From Chloroflexota bacterium (lineage in GTDB: Bacteria > Chloroflexota > Anaerolineae > Promineifilales > Promineifilaceae): a stretch of DNA of 64,000 bases. Both the position numbers and the translations under genes were made by a program. The stretch is taken from assembly GCA_020628815.1 (NCBI GenBank), contig JAHDEN010000006.1, positions 1 to 64,000 on the forward strand, given 5' to 3'. Below are positions 45,471 to 54,805 of this stretch, one piece after another. The stretch's first letter is position 1. Each line of letters opens with the position of its first letter. The notes under the pieces were generated by a model. The model was not told the origin of the DNA and made no database searches. It worked only from the letters and a program-made list of their open reading frames with translations.

Positions 45471-45575
45471 AGGTTACTTTTTACCTTTGTATATTGTCTA
45501 TGTGAGTAACTTGGTTTCACGTCAATTCTTGCTGGATGGGTCCAAGAAAGGGGAAGCCTTGCATGATTGTTGAAT

Positions 45576-46217
45576 TTAATACTCACCAAATCCAGCTTCG
45601 GATTCGGCATTAATTAAGGTTGCACCGATGATTCGTACATTGGCTTTGGCCAGCGTTTCTTTGGCCTGTGTCGCTTGATCACGATTTGTGTTGCCAGAGT
45701 TAATGACCAGCAGTGCACCGTCTACGCGTGAGCCGAGCACGGCCGCATCTGAAACCGCATTGATGGGTGGTGCATTAAAAATGAGCATATCATAATTTGC
45801 ACCAAGCTGGTCTAACAACTGCTGTAACGCACTTGAACCGAGCAAGTCGGCCGGATTTGGCGCTTTTTGCCCACCAGTTAAGATCTTGAGCGAGTCGATG
45901 CCTGAATCCTGAAGTGGAATATCTCCATCGGCCGCCACAAGTGCGTCGGTCAGGCCGGGCTGCTGTGTGACATTAAAAAGCTGGCTGATCGAAGGGCGAC
46001 GAAGGTCCGCCTCGATCAAAACCGTCTTTTTGCCACCCTGAGCCATGGTTACAGCGAGATTGGCGGCTGTCTGTGCAACTTCCGTATCTGGAGTCGGTGA
46101 CGTTACTACTAAAGATTTTATAGGATCATCGAGGCTATAAAAAGAGAGATTTGTACGTAGAGTTCGATATGCTTCGCTTTTCTGCGAGGATGGATCTGTT
46201 AATGTGATAAGTGACAT
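45576..46217 (-). CDS. CpsD/CapB-like protein with lost P-loop (pseudo-kinase)
   Basis: A 213-residue protein that aligns along its length with CpsD/BY-kinase ATPases: EAYRTLRTNLSF, VLIEADLRRPSI (Walker A'), PNPADLLGS, and APPINAVSDAAVL. The ATP site is eroded. Where the family has GEGKS/T (Walker A), this protein reads PDTEVAQTAAN. The Walker B Asp is Asn in LIFNAPP. There is no Tyr-rich tail, only a final GFGEY. The frame is intact. It is adjacent to the Wzz-like gene (3-bp gap), so it probably binds the copolymerase but cannot act as a normal kinase (inference). Confidence 0.8.
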   Translation of the reverse strand: MSLITLTDPSSQKSEAYRTLRTNLSFYSLDDPIKSLVVTSPTPDTEVAQTAANLAVTMAQGGKKTVLIEADLRRPSISQLFNVTQQPGLTDALVAADGDIPLQDSGIDSLKILTGGQKAPNPADLLGSSALQQLLDQLGANYDMLIFNAPPINAVSDAAVLGSRVDGALLVINSGNTNRDQATQAKETLAKANVRIIGATLINAESEAGFGEY

Positions 46218-46220
46218 GCT

Positions 46221-46871
46221 TTAACCTCTTGGAATTGTCCCGATGACAGGAATATCGAGATGTTTTTCAATATCCTCTTTGCGGCGCAAAATGCCACTGT
46301 CGATCCATTCGAGCAAGAAGACGATAATGACCCCAACCAGCGCACCAAACACGGCACCCGCCATTGTGTTAACCCTGACGTTGGGCGTTTGCCCTGACTG
46401 TCGCGGATCATCAACAAGCTCGACATTAATGCGGTCTTCTTTGCGAAGTTGAGCATTGTTTGAATCAACCCACTGAATGAGCAAGTTGCCCCATGTGCGT
46501 GCGATATCATTAGCGTTTTGCAGTTCAGAGTCTCGAACCTCTAGCTGAATGATAAAGCTCGATTCATCGGCCGAAATGCCAACATTCCCTTTTAGTTGAT
46601 CAGGAGTCATATCTAACCCCAATTCATCAATGACCTTTTGCGCACGTTTTGTACTGTCCATCCATTGTGTGTAGTTTCTGAGCAGCAACTTTACAGTTTG
46701 GGTCAAACCAAAGTCTGTACGAGAAGGTGATACTAAAATTTTGACCGTTGATTCATACTCAACCGGCTGCATACGGCTGTATCCATACGCAGTTCCGGCC
46801 GTAATAATGGCTAAAACTATTAGCACCCAGCCTCTCTGGCGCAGTATCCGAAAATAATCCTTTAATTCCAT
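46221..46871 (-). CDS. Wzz/chain-length-determinant polysaccharide co-polymerase
   Basis: A 216-residue membrane protein with the Wzz plan. One helix lies near the N-terminus (about 14-30), an extracytoplasmic helical domain follows, and the second helix (about 171-189) has the flanking pattern AGAVFGALVGVII. It sets the length of exported polysaccharide chains. The C-terminal cytoplasmic end (RRKEDIEKHLDIPVIGTIP) is the place where CpsD-like partners dock. It sits next to the CpsD-like gene. Confidence 0.88.
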   Translation of the reverse strand: MELKDYFRILRQRGWVLIVLAIITAGTAYGYSRMQPVEYESTVKILVSPSRTDFGLTQTVKLLLRNYTQWMDSTKRAQKVIDELGLDMTPDQLKGNVGISADESSFIIQLEVRDSELQNANDIARTWGNLLIQWVDSNNAQLRKEDRINVELVDDPRQSGQTPNVRVNTMAGAVFGALVGVIIVFLLEWIDSGILRRKEDIEKHLDIPVIGTIPRG

Positions 46872-46988
46872 AAGCGTTAATGACTGAAGAGAAAATGATA
46901 AAAAACCAACTTGTAATTGGAAAAATCATTTTCTATTCAGTTGTGAAGGAACGGTTCAAAAGCAGGGAAACTTGTTTTATTCTCGTTC

Positions 46989-48128
46989 CTAATTTTCTCC
47001 AATTAAATTTGAAGAACCGGTGTTTGCCCCCCGGTGTTCCTCAAATTTCTGCTCAATAAACGAGTTGAGCTTTTGTTTAAAAAGTTCGGTATCAAACTGG
47101 TCAGCATGTTTTTTGATCTGATCAGGATTCCAAGTCAGTGTTTCAAAATGTTCGATCGCCTCAGTCATACCGGCAACCGTTTGCTCGGTAAACAAAACCC
47201 CGGTTTTGTTGGGCAGAACGGTATCAAGTGCGCCACCTGCTGCGTAAGCGATCACCGGCCGACCGGCCGCCATCGCCTGAATCGGCGCAATACCAAAATC
47301 CTCTTCACCCGGCCAAATAAACGCTTTGGCCTTCGCCATCACACTGGGCAGCTCTTCATCAGAAACAAAGCCTAGAAAGTTGACATTGCGATTGGCCAGA
47401 TACTCTAACCTGTCACGGTCACGCCCGCTGCCAGCGATATAGAGCGGTTTTTTCAACTTGTTAAAGGCTTCAATTAGTAAATCTAAGCGACGATAGGGGA
47501 CTAAGCGGCCGACAAAAAGATAATAGTCTTCGACTTCTGTTAGCTGTCCAACAGGTTCAAACCGGGTCGTGTCGACGGGTGGATAAATGATAACCGCGTC
47601 CCGCTTGTAATACTTGACGATTCGGCGTCGCACAGCCTCTGAAATCGCAATGAACGCATCAACCCGGTCAGCTGCTAGCCTGTCCCATACACGCAAATAA
47701 TGCAGAAACGGAATAAGGCCTCGTTGGACCCAAATATTCATGTTCTCTTGTTCTGTGTATTGATTATACCGCCAAAGATACCGGGTAGGGGTAAGGCAAT
47801 AGCAAACGTGCAGTGTTTCAGGCTCTGTGATTATCCCATGACAAAATCCGCTTTTGTTGCTTAAAACCATGTCAAAGCCGCGGAAATCAAACGCGTCAAA
47901 CGCCATCGGGTATAAGGGGAAATAAATTTGTTGGATACGCTGAGCAAATGGTAGGCGATTGATGAAGCTGGTGTGTATGTCCCAATCGTGCCAATGGTTT
48001 GGCATTTTTGACTTGTAATAAATTGAGGTATACAAAGGAGCTTGTGGATACATATCCACAAGGACTTCTAAAACGTCCTCTGCGCCTCCTATCTGGTTTA
48101 GCCAATCATGCACAAGGGCAGTTTTCAT
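46989..48128 (-). CDS. Glycosyltransferase family 4
   Basis: A 379-residue GT-B glycosyltransferase. The N-terminal glycine motif is NQIGGAEDVLEVL, and the C-terminal half has the UDP-sugar-binding pattern EDFGIAPIQAMAAGRPVIAY (Glu-x7-type motif). It would add a hexose to the growing surface polysaccharide at the membrane. It is the first gene of the block and diverges from the dehydrogenase gene. Confidence 0.9.
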   Translation of the reverse strand: MKTALVHDWLNQIGGAEDVLEVLVDMYPQAPLYTSIYYKSKMPNHWHDWDIHTSFINRLPFAQRIQQIYFPLYPMAFDAFDFRGFDMVLSNKSGFCHGIITEPETLHVCYCLTPTRYLWRYNQYTEQENMNIWVQRGLIPFLHYLRVWDRLAADRVDAFIAISEAVRRRIVKYYKRDAVIIYPPVDTTRFEPVGQLTEVEDYYLFVGRLVPYRRLDLLIEAFNKLKKPLYIAGSGRDRDRLEYLANRNVNFLGFVSDEELPSVMAKAKAFIWPGEEDFGIAPIQAMAAGRPVIAYAAGGALDTVLPNKTGVLFTEQTVAGMTEAIEHFETLTWNPDQIKKHADQFDTELFKQKLNSFIEQKFEEHRGANTGSSNLIGEN

Positions 48129-48379
48129 AGCAATAACTTAGCCGGGAAATATCGCATTGCTCCATTTCGTGAAATCACCCTCTCGGGAAACGACTTTTCG
48201 CTGTTCCGCTTTTCTCCTACCAAAATTCGACTTGTGATTATAGTTGCATCATAGGGCGATTCAAACTGATGTAGGAGAATCATAACGAACCAGTACCATT
48301 ATTAGATAGAAAAGGTATGCTAAAATCGGCTGTATCACGAGATAGCTGACCATATATCGAATAAATTATAGGATTCTAA

Positions 48380-49369
48380 ATGACACATATTTTTGTAAAT
48401 GCACCCTTTCCAGAATACTTATTAAAGAAGATAAAAGGTGTGTCGCGGGAAATTGTGGTGGAGCCATTTAGCTTAGCCGATAAGCAATGGCCAGACGGTT
48501 TTATGACGGAAGCGGAGATAATTTATACCAATTCGGTTGTGCCAAAAGCTGAGAGCTCCCCAAACTTAAGATGGGTTCAAAGCCATTGGGCGGGGATTCG
48601 TGATTTACGTGAACGGCCGATATGGGATCTGGACACAATTATCACCTCTGCAAGCGGTGTGAATGCCAGCAATGTTGCCCAATACGTTTTTTCAAAGATC
48701 CTGTTTTTTGCGTTTCAGCTTGGGCCACAACAAACGGCTCAATCCGGTCACGCTTCTGGTGGATTCTCTCCCATTGATTTGCGTGGAAAAACACTTGGCA
48801 TTGTTGGCTACGGCAGTGTCGGCCGTGAAATCGCCCGGGTCGCGAAAACATTTGGTATGGATGTGTTGGCATCTAAGCGGAACTTGCGTAAGACGAGCGA
48901 AAACGGTTTTAGGTTAGAGGGTACCGGTGATCCTGAAGGGATTTTGCCCTTGCGCCTGTATCCGGGCGAAGCGACACGTTCGATGATTGCTGAATGTGAT
49001 TTTGTGGTGATCTCCGTCCCTTTGACTGAAAAAACAGATGGGTTGATTAATGAGAACATGTTTAAGGCGATGAAACCGACCTCGTATATCATCAATGTCT
49101 CTCGCGGCCGGGTGGTAAACGAAGCTGCGTTAATTCAGGCTTTGTCAAAAGGATGGATTGCAGGGGCTGCCCTAGATGGGTTGAGCAACGAAATACTGTC
49201 TCAGCAGAGCCAGCTATATAAGTTGCCCAATGTTTTCATTACGCCAAATTTAGCCGGACAGACGGAAAACTATAACGACCGGGTAGTCGATTTGTTTTGC
49301 GAAAATGTGCGTCGCTATTTAGTAGGGGAACCGCTCTTAAACGTCATCAACCGGGAAAACGGTTATTAA
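48380..49369 (+). CDS. D-2-hydroxyacid dehydrogenase-like protein, catalytic His replaced
   Basis: A 329-residue NAD(P)-dependent dehydrogenase of the D-isomer-specific 2-hydroxyacid family. The nucleotide-binding motif is GIVGYGSVGREIA, and the catalytic-Arg motif is NVSRGRVVNE. The catalytic His of the TPH motif is Asn here (FITPNLAG), and the usual DVFEEEP motif reads DGLSNEI. This may mean altered chemistry or a non-catalytic role. It ends with a 4-bp overlap with the opposing folA gene. Confidence 0.85.
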   Translation: MTHIFVNAPFPEYLLKKIKGVSREIVVEPFSLADKQWPDGFMTEAEIIYTNSVVPKAESSPNLRWVQSHWAGIRDLRERPIWDLDTIITSASGVNASNVAQYVFSKILFFAFQLGPQQTAQSGHASGGFSPIDLRGKTLGIVGYGSVGREIARVAKTFGMDVLASKRNLRKTSENGFRLEGTGDPEGILPLRLYPGEATRSMIAECDFVVISVPLTEKTDGLINENMFKAMKPTSYIINVSRGRVVNEAALIQALSKGWIAGAALDGLSNEILSQQSQLYKLPNVFITPNLAGQTENYNDRVVDLFCENVRRYLVGEPLLNVINRENGY

Positions 49370-49893
49370 ACCCGGCTGTAAAACAGGGTTTCAAACGGGT
49401 AGGCGTGTTTTTCATCGGCCGGATGTGGGATCGCTTTATCTACGGACCATCGGGAGCTATCAAAGGTCGGGAACCATGTGTCCCCATCAATTTCGGCATC
49501 TACTTTTGTCAACACCATGTGGGTGAGCAGTGGCAAAAAGAGGCTGTAAATCACACCGCCACCGCCGATAATAATCTCTTTTTCCTCTACAAAATTATTT
49601 TTCGCCTGCTCAAGCGCCTGTTCCACTGTCAGTGCGGTTAAACATCCCTCGGCCGCATAGCTTGCATCACGTGTGAGAATAATGTTGGTTCGTTTTGGCA
49701 GCGGCCGGCCGATGGACTCATACGTTTTGCGCCCCATAATAATCGGCCGGTGAACGGTCAGCCTCTTAAATGATTTTAGATCGTCGGGCAAACGCCAAGG
49801 GAGATCGTTGTTGGCTCCAATGACCCCATTTTTATCCATCGCAGCAACTGCGATCACTTTAATCCCGCTTAAATTTGGCACGTTCATAGACAA
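49366..49893 (-). CDS. folA: Dihydrofolate reductase
   Basis: A 175-residue DHFR. Family motifs are visible: VIAVAAMDKNGVIGANNDLPWRLPDD at the N-terminus, IMGRKTYESIGRPLPKRTNIIL, and IIGGGGVIYSLFL. It reduces dihydrofolate to tetrahydrofolate with NADPH. It lies 2 bp from thyA, whose product generates dihydrofolate; the two are one operon in the normal order thyA-folA. Confidence 0.95.
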   Translation of the reverse strand: MSMNVPNLSGIKVIAVAAMDKNGVIGANNDLPWRLPDDLKSFKRLTVHRPIIMGRKTYESIGRPLPKRTNIILTRDASYAAEGCLTALTVEQALEQAKNNFVEEKEIIIGGGGVIYSLFLPLLTHMVLTKVDAEIDGDTWFPTFDSSRWSVDKAIPHPADEKHAYPFETLFYSRV

Positions 49894-49895
49894 GG

Positions 49896-50690
49896 CTATA
49901 CAGCGATTGGGGCTTTGATATTTTTCTCTGCCACATAATTTTCAAGTTTAAAATCTTCGTATTTAAAATCGAAAATCGAGGTGACTTCAGGATTGATCCA
50001 CATGGTTGGTAGTGGGTGCGGATCACGAGTTAGCTGCAGCTCTGCTTGCTCAAAATGATTGGCATACAGATGCGCATCACCAAGCGTGTGTACAAAATCG
50101 CCTGGTTCATAGCCACATACTTGCGCCAGCATCATGGTTAACAGGGCGTATGATGCGATATTAAATGGAACGCCTAAAAAGATGTCTGCACTGCGCTGAT
50201 ACAGTTGGCATGAGAGCTTCCCATCCCCAACATAAAATTGGAACAAGCAGTGGCAGGGAGGAAGGGCCATGTTATCGATTTCAGCGACATTCCACGCATT
50301 AACAATGTGGCGACGAGAATTTGGATTGTTGGTTAGGCCGTTAACCAGATTTTCGATCTGGTCGATATGCTGCCCGTCTGGTGTGGGCCATGAGCGCCAT
50401 TGGGTGCCGTACACGGGTCCAAGATCTCCATTTTCATCAGCCCACTCATCCCAAATTGAAACACCGTTCTCTTTTAGATAGCGGACATTGCTGTCCCCTT
50501 TTAAGAACCAGAGTAATTCGTGAATGATCGAACGGAGGTGTAGTTTTTTGGTGGTTGTTACCGGAAAGCCTTCTGAAAGGTCGAAGCGCATTTGGTGGCC
50601 AAAAATACTGCGTGTGCCTGTACCTGTGCGGTCTCCTTTATCGGTCCCGTTATCTAGCACATGCTCCATCAGGTCTAAATATTGTTGCAT
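49896..50690 (-). CDS. thyA: Thymidylate synthase
   Basis: A 264-residue classical thymidylate synthase, which methylates dUMP with methylene-tetrahydrofolate. The active-site Cys is in [11 protein letters not shown], and [19 protein letters not shown] and the dUMP-binding HxY ([13 protein letters not shown]) are intact. Full length. It is the first gene of the thyA-folA operon, preceded by a region with two TTACAACA(G/A)TTG repeats. Confidence 0.97.
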   Translation of the reverse strand: MQQYLDLMEHVLDNGTDKGDRTGTGTRSIFGHQMRFDLSEGFPVTTTKKLHLRSIIHELLWFLKGDSNVRYLKENGVSIWDEWADENGDLGPVYGTQWRSWPTPDGQHIDQIENLVNGLTNNPNSRRHIVNAWNVAEIDNMALPPCHCLFQFYVGDGKLSCQLYQRSADIFLGVPFNIASYALLTMMLAQVCGYEPGDFVHTLGDAHLYANHFEQAELQLTRDPHPLPTMWINPEVTSIFDFKYEDFKLENYVAEKNIKAPIAV

Positions 50691-50740
50691 TTGGTTTTCC
50701 TCTCGGCCGGTAAATCAGGCGATATTTGATTGTTGTCATG

Positions 50741-50772
50741 TTACAACAGTTGTTGAGGAATTACAACAATTG
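50741..50772. promoter_or_regulatory. Paired direct repeats upstream of thyA
   Basis: TTACAACAGTTG (50741-50752) and TTACAACAATTG (50761-50772) are 20 bp apart. They sit between thyA and the stop of the HAD gene, a plausible binding site for a regulator. No regulator can be named. Confidence 0.35.
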
Positions 50773-50830
50773 GAACCTTAAAATATAGCTCCTGCTTACT
50801 GATAGAAGAGGGGGGATTTTTTGCTGATGG

Positions 50831-51550
50831 TTAAGCGAGTAATGCCTTGTGGGCTGCAACCAAATCGGCCATGCTGTTAAATTTAAAATCGACCGGTGGC
50901 ATTTCACCCGGATTCATAGTGGCGCCAAAGCCATCTTGGTTGTGGCGACGGTAGATCCAGCAGTTGGCTAGCCCGTTTCGTTTGCCGGGCACATGGTCAT
51001 GGAACAGGCTCTCGGCCGTGTGCAAAATGTCGGCCGCCTCGATGCCATTGTTTTTTAGATGGCGAAGCATGTATTCAAAGTTTGCGTCTTGCGGTTTGTA
51101 GCTGCCAATGTCTTGAGCGGTAAAAATCGCATCAAACTCGACATGTAATTTGGCATTGCTGTCGGCAAAGCTTTGGTTGTCTACATTTGACAGGATAACA
51201 AGTTTGAAATGTTTTTTGAGATACTGCAGAGATTCGGCCGAATCATCAAACGCTGGCCAATATTTGACCGACTGCCCATAAATCTGACACTCTTCCCAAG
51301 ATGATGGGGTTTCCCATTCTTCGGAGAGCCGTTTATAAACCAGCGACAAAATTTCGGGGTAGAGCTTCCAAGGGGTTTGTGCCTGCTGACCAGATTCATG
51401 CCGGGCATGCGCCTCTAGTATTTGATCACGCGTTAGTTCACGTGGCACACGGCTCGTGAGGGGTTCGAGTGCGGCCACCATGCCGCTCTCCCAGTCGATT
51501 AATGTTCCGTAGCAATCAAATGTTAATGCTTTAAAATCTGTTAGTTTCAT
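50831..51550 (-). CDS. Haloacid dehalogenase type II-like HAD hydrolase
   Basis: A 239-residue HAD-superfamily protein. The nucleophile motif is LTFDCYGTLIDW, motif II is LVILSNVDNQ, and the C-terminal motif HDHVPGKRNGLANCWI resembles L-2-haloacid dehalogenases. The ATG at 51550, preceded by GGAGAAAAAG, is preferred over 51592, which would overlap the next gene. It may be a phosphatase rather than a dehalogenase; the substrate is unknown. Confidence 0.85.
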   Translation of the reverse strand: MKLTDFKALTFDCYGTLIDWESGMVAALEPLTSRVPRELTRDQILEAHARHESGQQAQTPWKLYPEILSLVYKRLSEEWETPSSWEECQIYGQSVKYWPAFDDSAESLQYLKKHFKLVILSNVDNQSFADSNAKLHVEFDAIFTAQDIGSYKPQDANFEYMLRHLKNNGIEAADILHTAESLFHDHVPGKRNGLANCWIYRRHNQDGFGATMNPGEMPPVDFKFNSMADLVAAHKALLA

Positions 51551-51581
51551 CTTTTTCTCCGCTTTTTTGTTTGCGTCACTC

Positions 51582-52103
51582 TTATTGCTCAAACAATTCC
51601 GGCCGGGCTTTGATCATCGCCCGCAGCAGCTTGCCACCATTAATCATGCGGGGATGGATGAGAAACCCCGGCGCCAACATGCCGCGTGAAAGACCGATCG
51701 CCCAGAAAAAAGGATTCAGGTCTTTGACCCCAATCCCATAAATTTGAGTCACCAAGTTCGACGGCGGCAGGCTGACTTTTGAAATCTCATCCCACGTAAA
51801 CCAACGGCTGGTAAATAAATAGGTTTCAATCTGAAAACCATCTTGCCGTTTATAGATGGTTGGGTATGTAATATGGATACAGGCTGCAAAGAAGGTTGCA
51901 AGCACCAAGCCGCCCAGCGCTGCGAACCAAAATACGCTAGGGATCACTTTCTGCCCCGCTTCGTTGACCCAGTCGGCCGATGTTAAGTTTTGCCACGATA
52001 CAAATGTGACCCCCAGCGATGCCAAAATAATTAGCAATGGGGCCACGATTGCGATCGTGCGATATTGAACCGGATATTTATAGACTTCGATTTTGTCGCT
52101 CAT
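51582..52103 (-). CDS. Two-helix membrane protein with PH-like C-terminal domain
   Basis: A 173-residue protein with hydrophobic helices at about 16-36 and 55-77. The rest is soluble, with a pattern (DGFQIETYLFTSRWFTWDEISKVSL) like a small bacterial PH domain or DUF of the YdbT/YcxB type. No function can be assigned. It precedes the HAD gene on the same strand. Confidence 0.55.
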   Translation of the reverse strand: MSDKIEVYKYPVQYRTIAIVAPLLIILASLGVTFVSWQNLTSADWVNEAGQKVIPSVFWFAALGGLVLATFFAACIHITYPTIYKRQDGFQIETYLFTSRWFTWDEISKVSLPPSNLVTQIYGIGVKDLNPFFWAIGLSRGMLAPGFLIHPRMINGGKLLRAMIKARPELFEQ

Positions 52104-52160
52104 AGTTTTCCTTTTTGATCTTATGCTCGACGGGTGGGATCGTCTTGGTTGATTCGAGAA

Positions 52161-52982
52161 TTAATTCTCAGGTGAACCTTTTTTCAATAAGCCAAAATGA
52201 TACAGTGCGTGGGGAATTCCGTCTTGGTCATTTGTTAAAGTCACATAATCGGCCGCTGATTTTGCGGCCGGTGTTCCATTTCCCATAGCGATGCCGGTGC
52301 CTGCCTTCGACAAAAACTCAATATCATTGTCTCCGTCTCCAAACGCGATCATTTCTTCAGCCGTGATACCCAACCGCTTTAAAGCACGCTCGACCCCATC
52401 CCCTTTAGAAGAACCGGCCGGAACAATTTCGAGCACAGTCTCTAGGCTAAAGACAAAGTGGGCGAGATCCCCAAAATGGGTGATTAAATCCGCTTTCAAC
52501 TGCTCTAAATCAGGTCGCTCTCCTTTGATTAAAATCTTTTGAAAAGGGAGATGGTTGGCCAGTTGATCGGCCGAACCTGTGGCGATGGGGTAGGGTTCGT
52601 GATGATCGGTCAAGAACCGATCAAATGACGAGGGGCGGATGGTAAATAGTCCATCGATGTTGTAGATCACAAAATCAAATGCATCTGTTTTTGCCTCTAG
52701 CAGTTGAACCGCTTTGCGCGAAATTTCATCGGGTAAGCTATTTTGGTATGCGATGGTGTCATTCTGATCGAGAATGGTTAACCCCTGAGAAAAGACTCCC
52801 CAAGTTTGTAACCCCAGTTCCTTTTTGACCTCAACGGCCGAAAACGGCGTTTTGCCTGTCGCAATCATCAGCTGGATGCCGTTTGCCATGACCTCTTTGA
52901 GCGCGGAAAGCGTCGTTTGTGAAATCTGATGATCAGAATTGAGCAGGGTACCGTCTAAATCTAAAGCGATTAATTTGATCAT
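52161..52982 (-). CDS. Cof-type HAD phosphatase
   Basis: A 273-residue HAD phosphatase of the Cof/YidA class. It has the DLDGTLL nucleophile motif (residues 8-14) and the C-terminal GDGDNDIEFL metal motif. It acts on a sugar phosphate or similar small phosphorylated metabolite; the exact substrate is unknown. It is 6 bp from the PHP phosphatase gene. Confidence 0.88.
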   Translation of the reverse strand: MIKLIALDLDGTLLNSDHQISQTTLSALKEVMANGIQLMIATGKTPFSAVEVKKELGLQTWGVFSQGLTILDQNDTIAYQNSLPDEISRKAVQLLEAKTDAFDFVIYNIDGLFTIRPSSFDRFLTDHHEPYPIATGSADQLANHLPFQKILIKGERPDLEQLKADLITHFGDLAHFVFSLETVLEIVPAGSSKGDGVERALKRLGITAEEMIAFGDGDNDIEFLSKAGTGIAMGNGTPAAKSAADYVTLTNDQDGIPHALYHFGLLKKGSPEN

Positions 52983-52988
52983 AAAGTT

Positions 52989-53840
52989 TTAAGCAGGCTT
53001 TTTCCAGTCTGTACTAAATCCCGCATCTAATAGAGTCTCAACTGCAACATCAAAATAATTGCCAACATCTTTCACCCCGTGCGAGTCATCACCGGGTACA
53101 ACTGCGATTCCTTGTTTTTTGGCATATTCTAAGATCGGCTTGGAAATATATGGCTCAGGCTGACCTTTTTTGAGTGCGCGTAAATTGAGGTCGAGAATAA
53201 GATTTTTTTCAGCAATAAGTTCCAGGTTGCGTGTTATTCGCTTCCAAACTTCAGGATGCTGTAATTGAGTCTGGTAATTCGGGTCATTTAAACGAATTAG
53301 ATCAAAGTGGCTGACAACGGGTGGGCTTAAAGCGTGTATCAGCTCAAACTGCCGGTCAAAATAATCTATGTAGAGTTTCGGCAAGCCACCTGATAGGGAG
53401 ATGGCTTGATTAAATAAATCGCGTGGACCATCGATTAGCACATCATGAACATGATGAAGGGAACCGATAAAATAATCCGGTTGATGCGTGCTGATAGTTT
53501 CCTGAATATATGATTCGTATCCCAGATAAAACTCGGTTTCGAAGCCGACAAGGATTTCAATTTGATTTGAGTATTTCGCCTTTAATTCTTTCGCAGTTTT
53601 AAAGTAGTCGGCAAAGCGTGCTTGCTCTCCTTTGGCATCAAATCCAGCTTCAGCTTCTTCTGGGTACAAATGCCGGTCTTCTTTAGCCGCCATATGCTCG
53701 GTTAAACCAACCCATGTAAAACCCTGCCGAATGTACTCCAGCACAATATCTTCTAACGTGTCGACGGCATGACAACAAAATTGGCCACTGTGCCCGCCAT
53801 GCACAGAAACTTTTCGGATACTTTCTTGGTTCACATCCAT
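52989..53840 (-). CDS. Histidinol-phosphatase-like PHP-domain protein
   Basis: A 283-residue metal-dependent phosphatase of the PHP family, resembling HisJ/HisK. The metal-binding motif HGGHSGQFC replaces the usual HxH near residue 15, GLTEHMA is the second block, and VSHFDLIRL and GDDSHGVKDVG complete the site. The role in histidine synthesis is tentative because no his genes are nearby. It is 3 bp from the thioesterase gene, so they are cotranscribed. Confidence 0.82.
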   Translation of the reverse strand: MDVNQESIRKVSVHGGHSGQFCCHAVDTLEDIVLEYIRQGFTWVGLTEHMAAKEDRHLYPEEAEAGFDAKGEQARFADYFKTAKELKAKYSNQIEILVGFETEFYLGYESYIQETISTHQPDYFIGSLHHVHDVLIDGPRDLFNQAISLSGGLPKLYIDYFDRQFELIHALSPPVVSHFDLIRLNDPNYQTQLQHPEVWKRITRNLELIAEKNLILDLNLRALKKGQPEPYISKPILEYAKKQGIAVVPGDDSHGVKDVGNYFDVAVETLLDAGFSTDWKKPA

Positions 53841-53843
53841 TCT

Positions 53844-54713
53844 CTATTTGCTAAAGTTTGATTCAAAATCAGCATAAAAATTTGCCGGCATTTTGATCGG
53901 GCTACCTGTTTCTAAATTGACCCAAACGTATAGACAGCGCGCCCGAACCAGTAAAGAATCATCAGCCGAATTGCGTATTTCATGATGCCTAATCGCCGTG
54001 GCTCTGCGCTTGTCTGAGACCCATGTGCGTAAATAAAAACGGTCATCAATCCCGGCCGGCTTTAAGTATTCAATCCGATATTTTCGGGCAAAAATGCCAA
54101 AGCCTTCGGCCGCCATCCGGCTGGCCGTCCAGCCTAAGTTTTCACACAGCTGAAATGTCCCATTTTCGATGTAGGCCAACCAGCCAGCATTGTTCACGTG
54201 ACCATTTGGATCCAAGTCACGCCACTCAGGCGCAAGCTCGATTTTAGGGGTGTATTCAGCATAAGGGGGTGGCTTTGGGAATTTTGAACGTTCAACCCGA
54301 TCTGGCCCCCCGTTTAGTTTTAAAAACCGCTCCGCTACTTCATTTGGTATGATGGCCGGTAGCCCTGTGTCCCGCCGCGCATAAACCCAATCTGTCCAAG
54401 CCCGCGCCACAGGTTTGCCCGGGTCACCTTTGTGAAAATCATAGAGTCTGAGCGAGCGAACGCGGCGAAAATCCGTCACCCATGTGTTGATATGAACGGT
54501 GTCGCGAAATTCGAGTGGACTTAAAAATTCCACCTCGGTTTCTCGTGTAATCCACACATATTCAGACTCGTTTGAACGGGTGTTGTCGAGATTGTGGCTG
54601 TCAGCGGCCGAAAACGCCGCATACCCCATGTATCTAAAATAATTAGCGTGATTAACATGACCGTATGGGTCACATTCATCGTAGCGGATTGGCAAGGTTA
54701 CTGTATGAGTCAT
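53844..54713 (-). CDS. Double-hotdog acyl-CoA/acyl-ACP thioesterase
   Basis: A 289-residue thioesterase with two hotdog domains in tandem. The first has RYDECDPYGHVNHANY and the second RDLDPNGHVNNAGWLAYIE. Both carry the Asp/Gly-His-x-Asn pattern of the 4-hydroxybenzoyl-CoA/acyl-ACP thioesterase family. It would release fatty or aryl acids from CoA or ACP. It is the first gene of a minus-strand operon with the PHP phosphatase. Confidence 0.87.
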   Translation of the reverse strand: MTHTVTLPIRYDECDPYGHVNHANYFRYMGYAAFSAADSHNLDNTRSNESEYVWITRETEVEFLSPLEFRDTVHINTWVTDFRRVRSLRLYDFHKGDPGKPVARAWTDWVYARRDTGLPAIIPNEVAERFLKLNGGPDRVERSKFPKPPPYAEYTPKIELAPEWRDLDPNGHVNNAGWLAYIENGTFQLCENLGWTASRMAAEGFGIFARKYRIEYLKPAGIDDRFYLRTWVSDKRRATAIRHHEIRNSADDSLLVRARCLYVWVNLETGSPIKMPANFYADFESNFSK

Positions 54714-54805
54714 ATCATTCAGAAGCGAGCGAAAATAAAATTTGGTGTAGTTGAGATCGCATTAAATACAATTTTATAGAGTTAGCCCCGTTAAGCTAAA
54801 GATTT

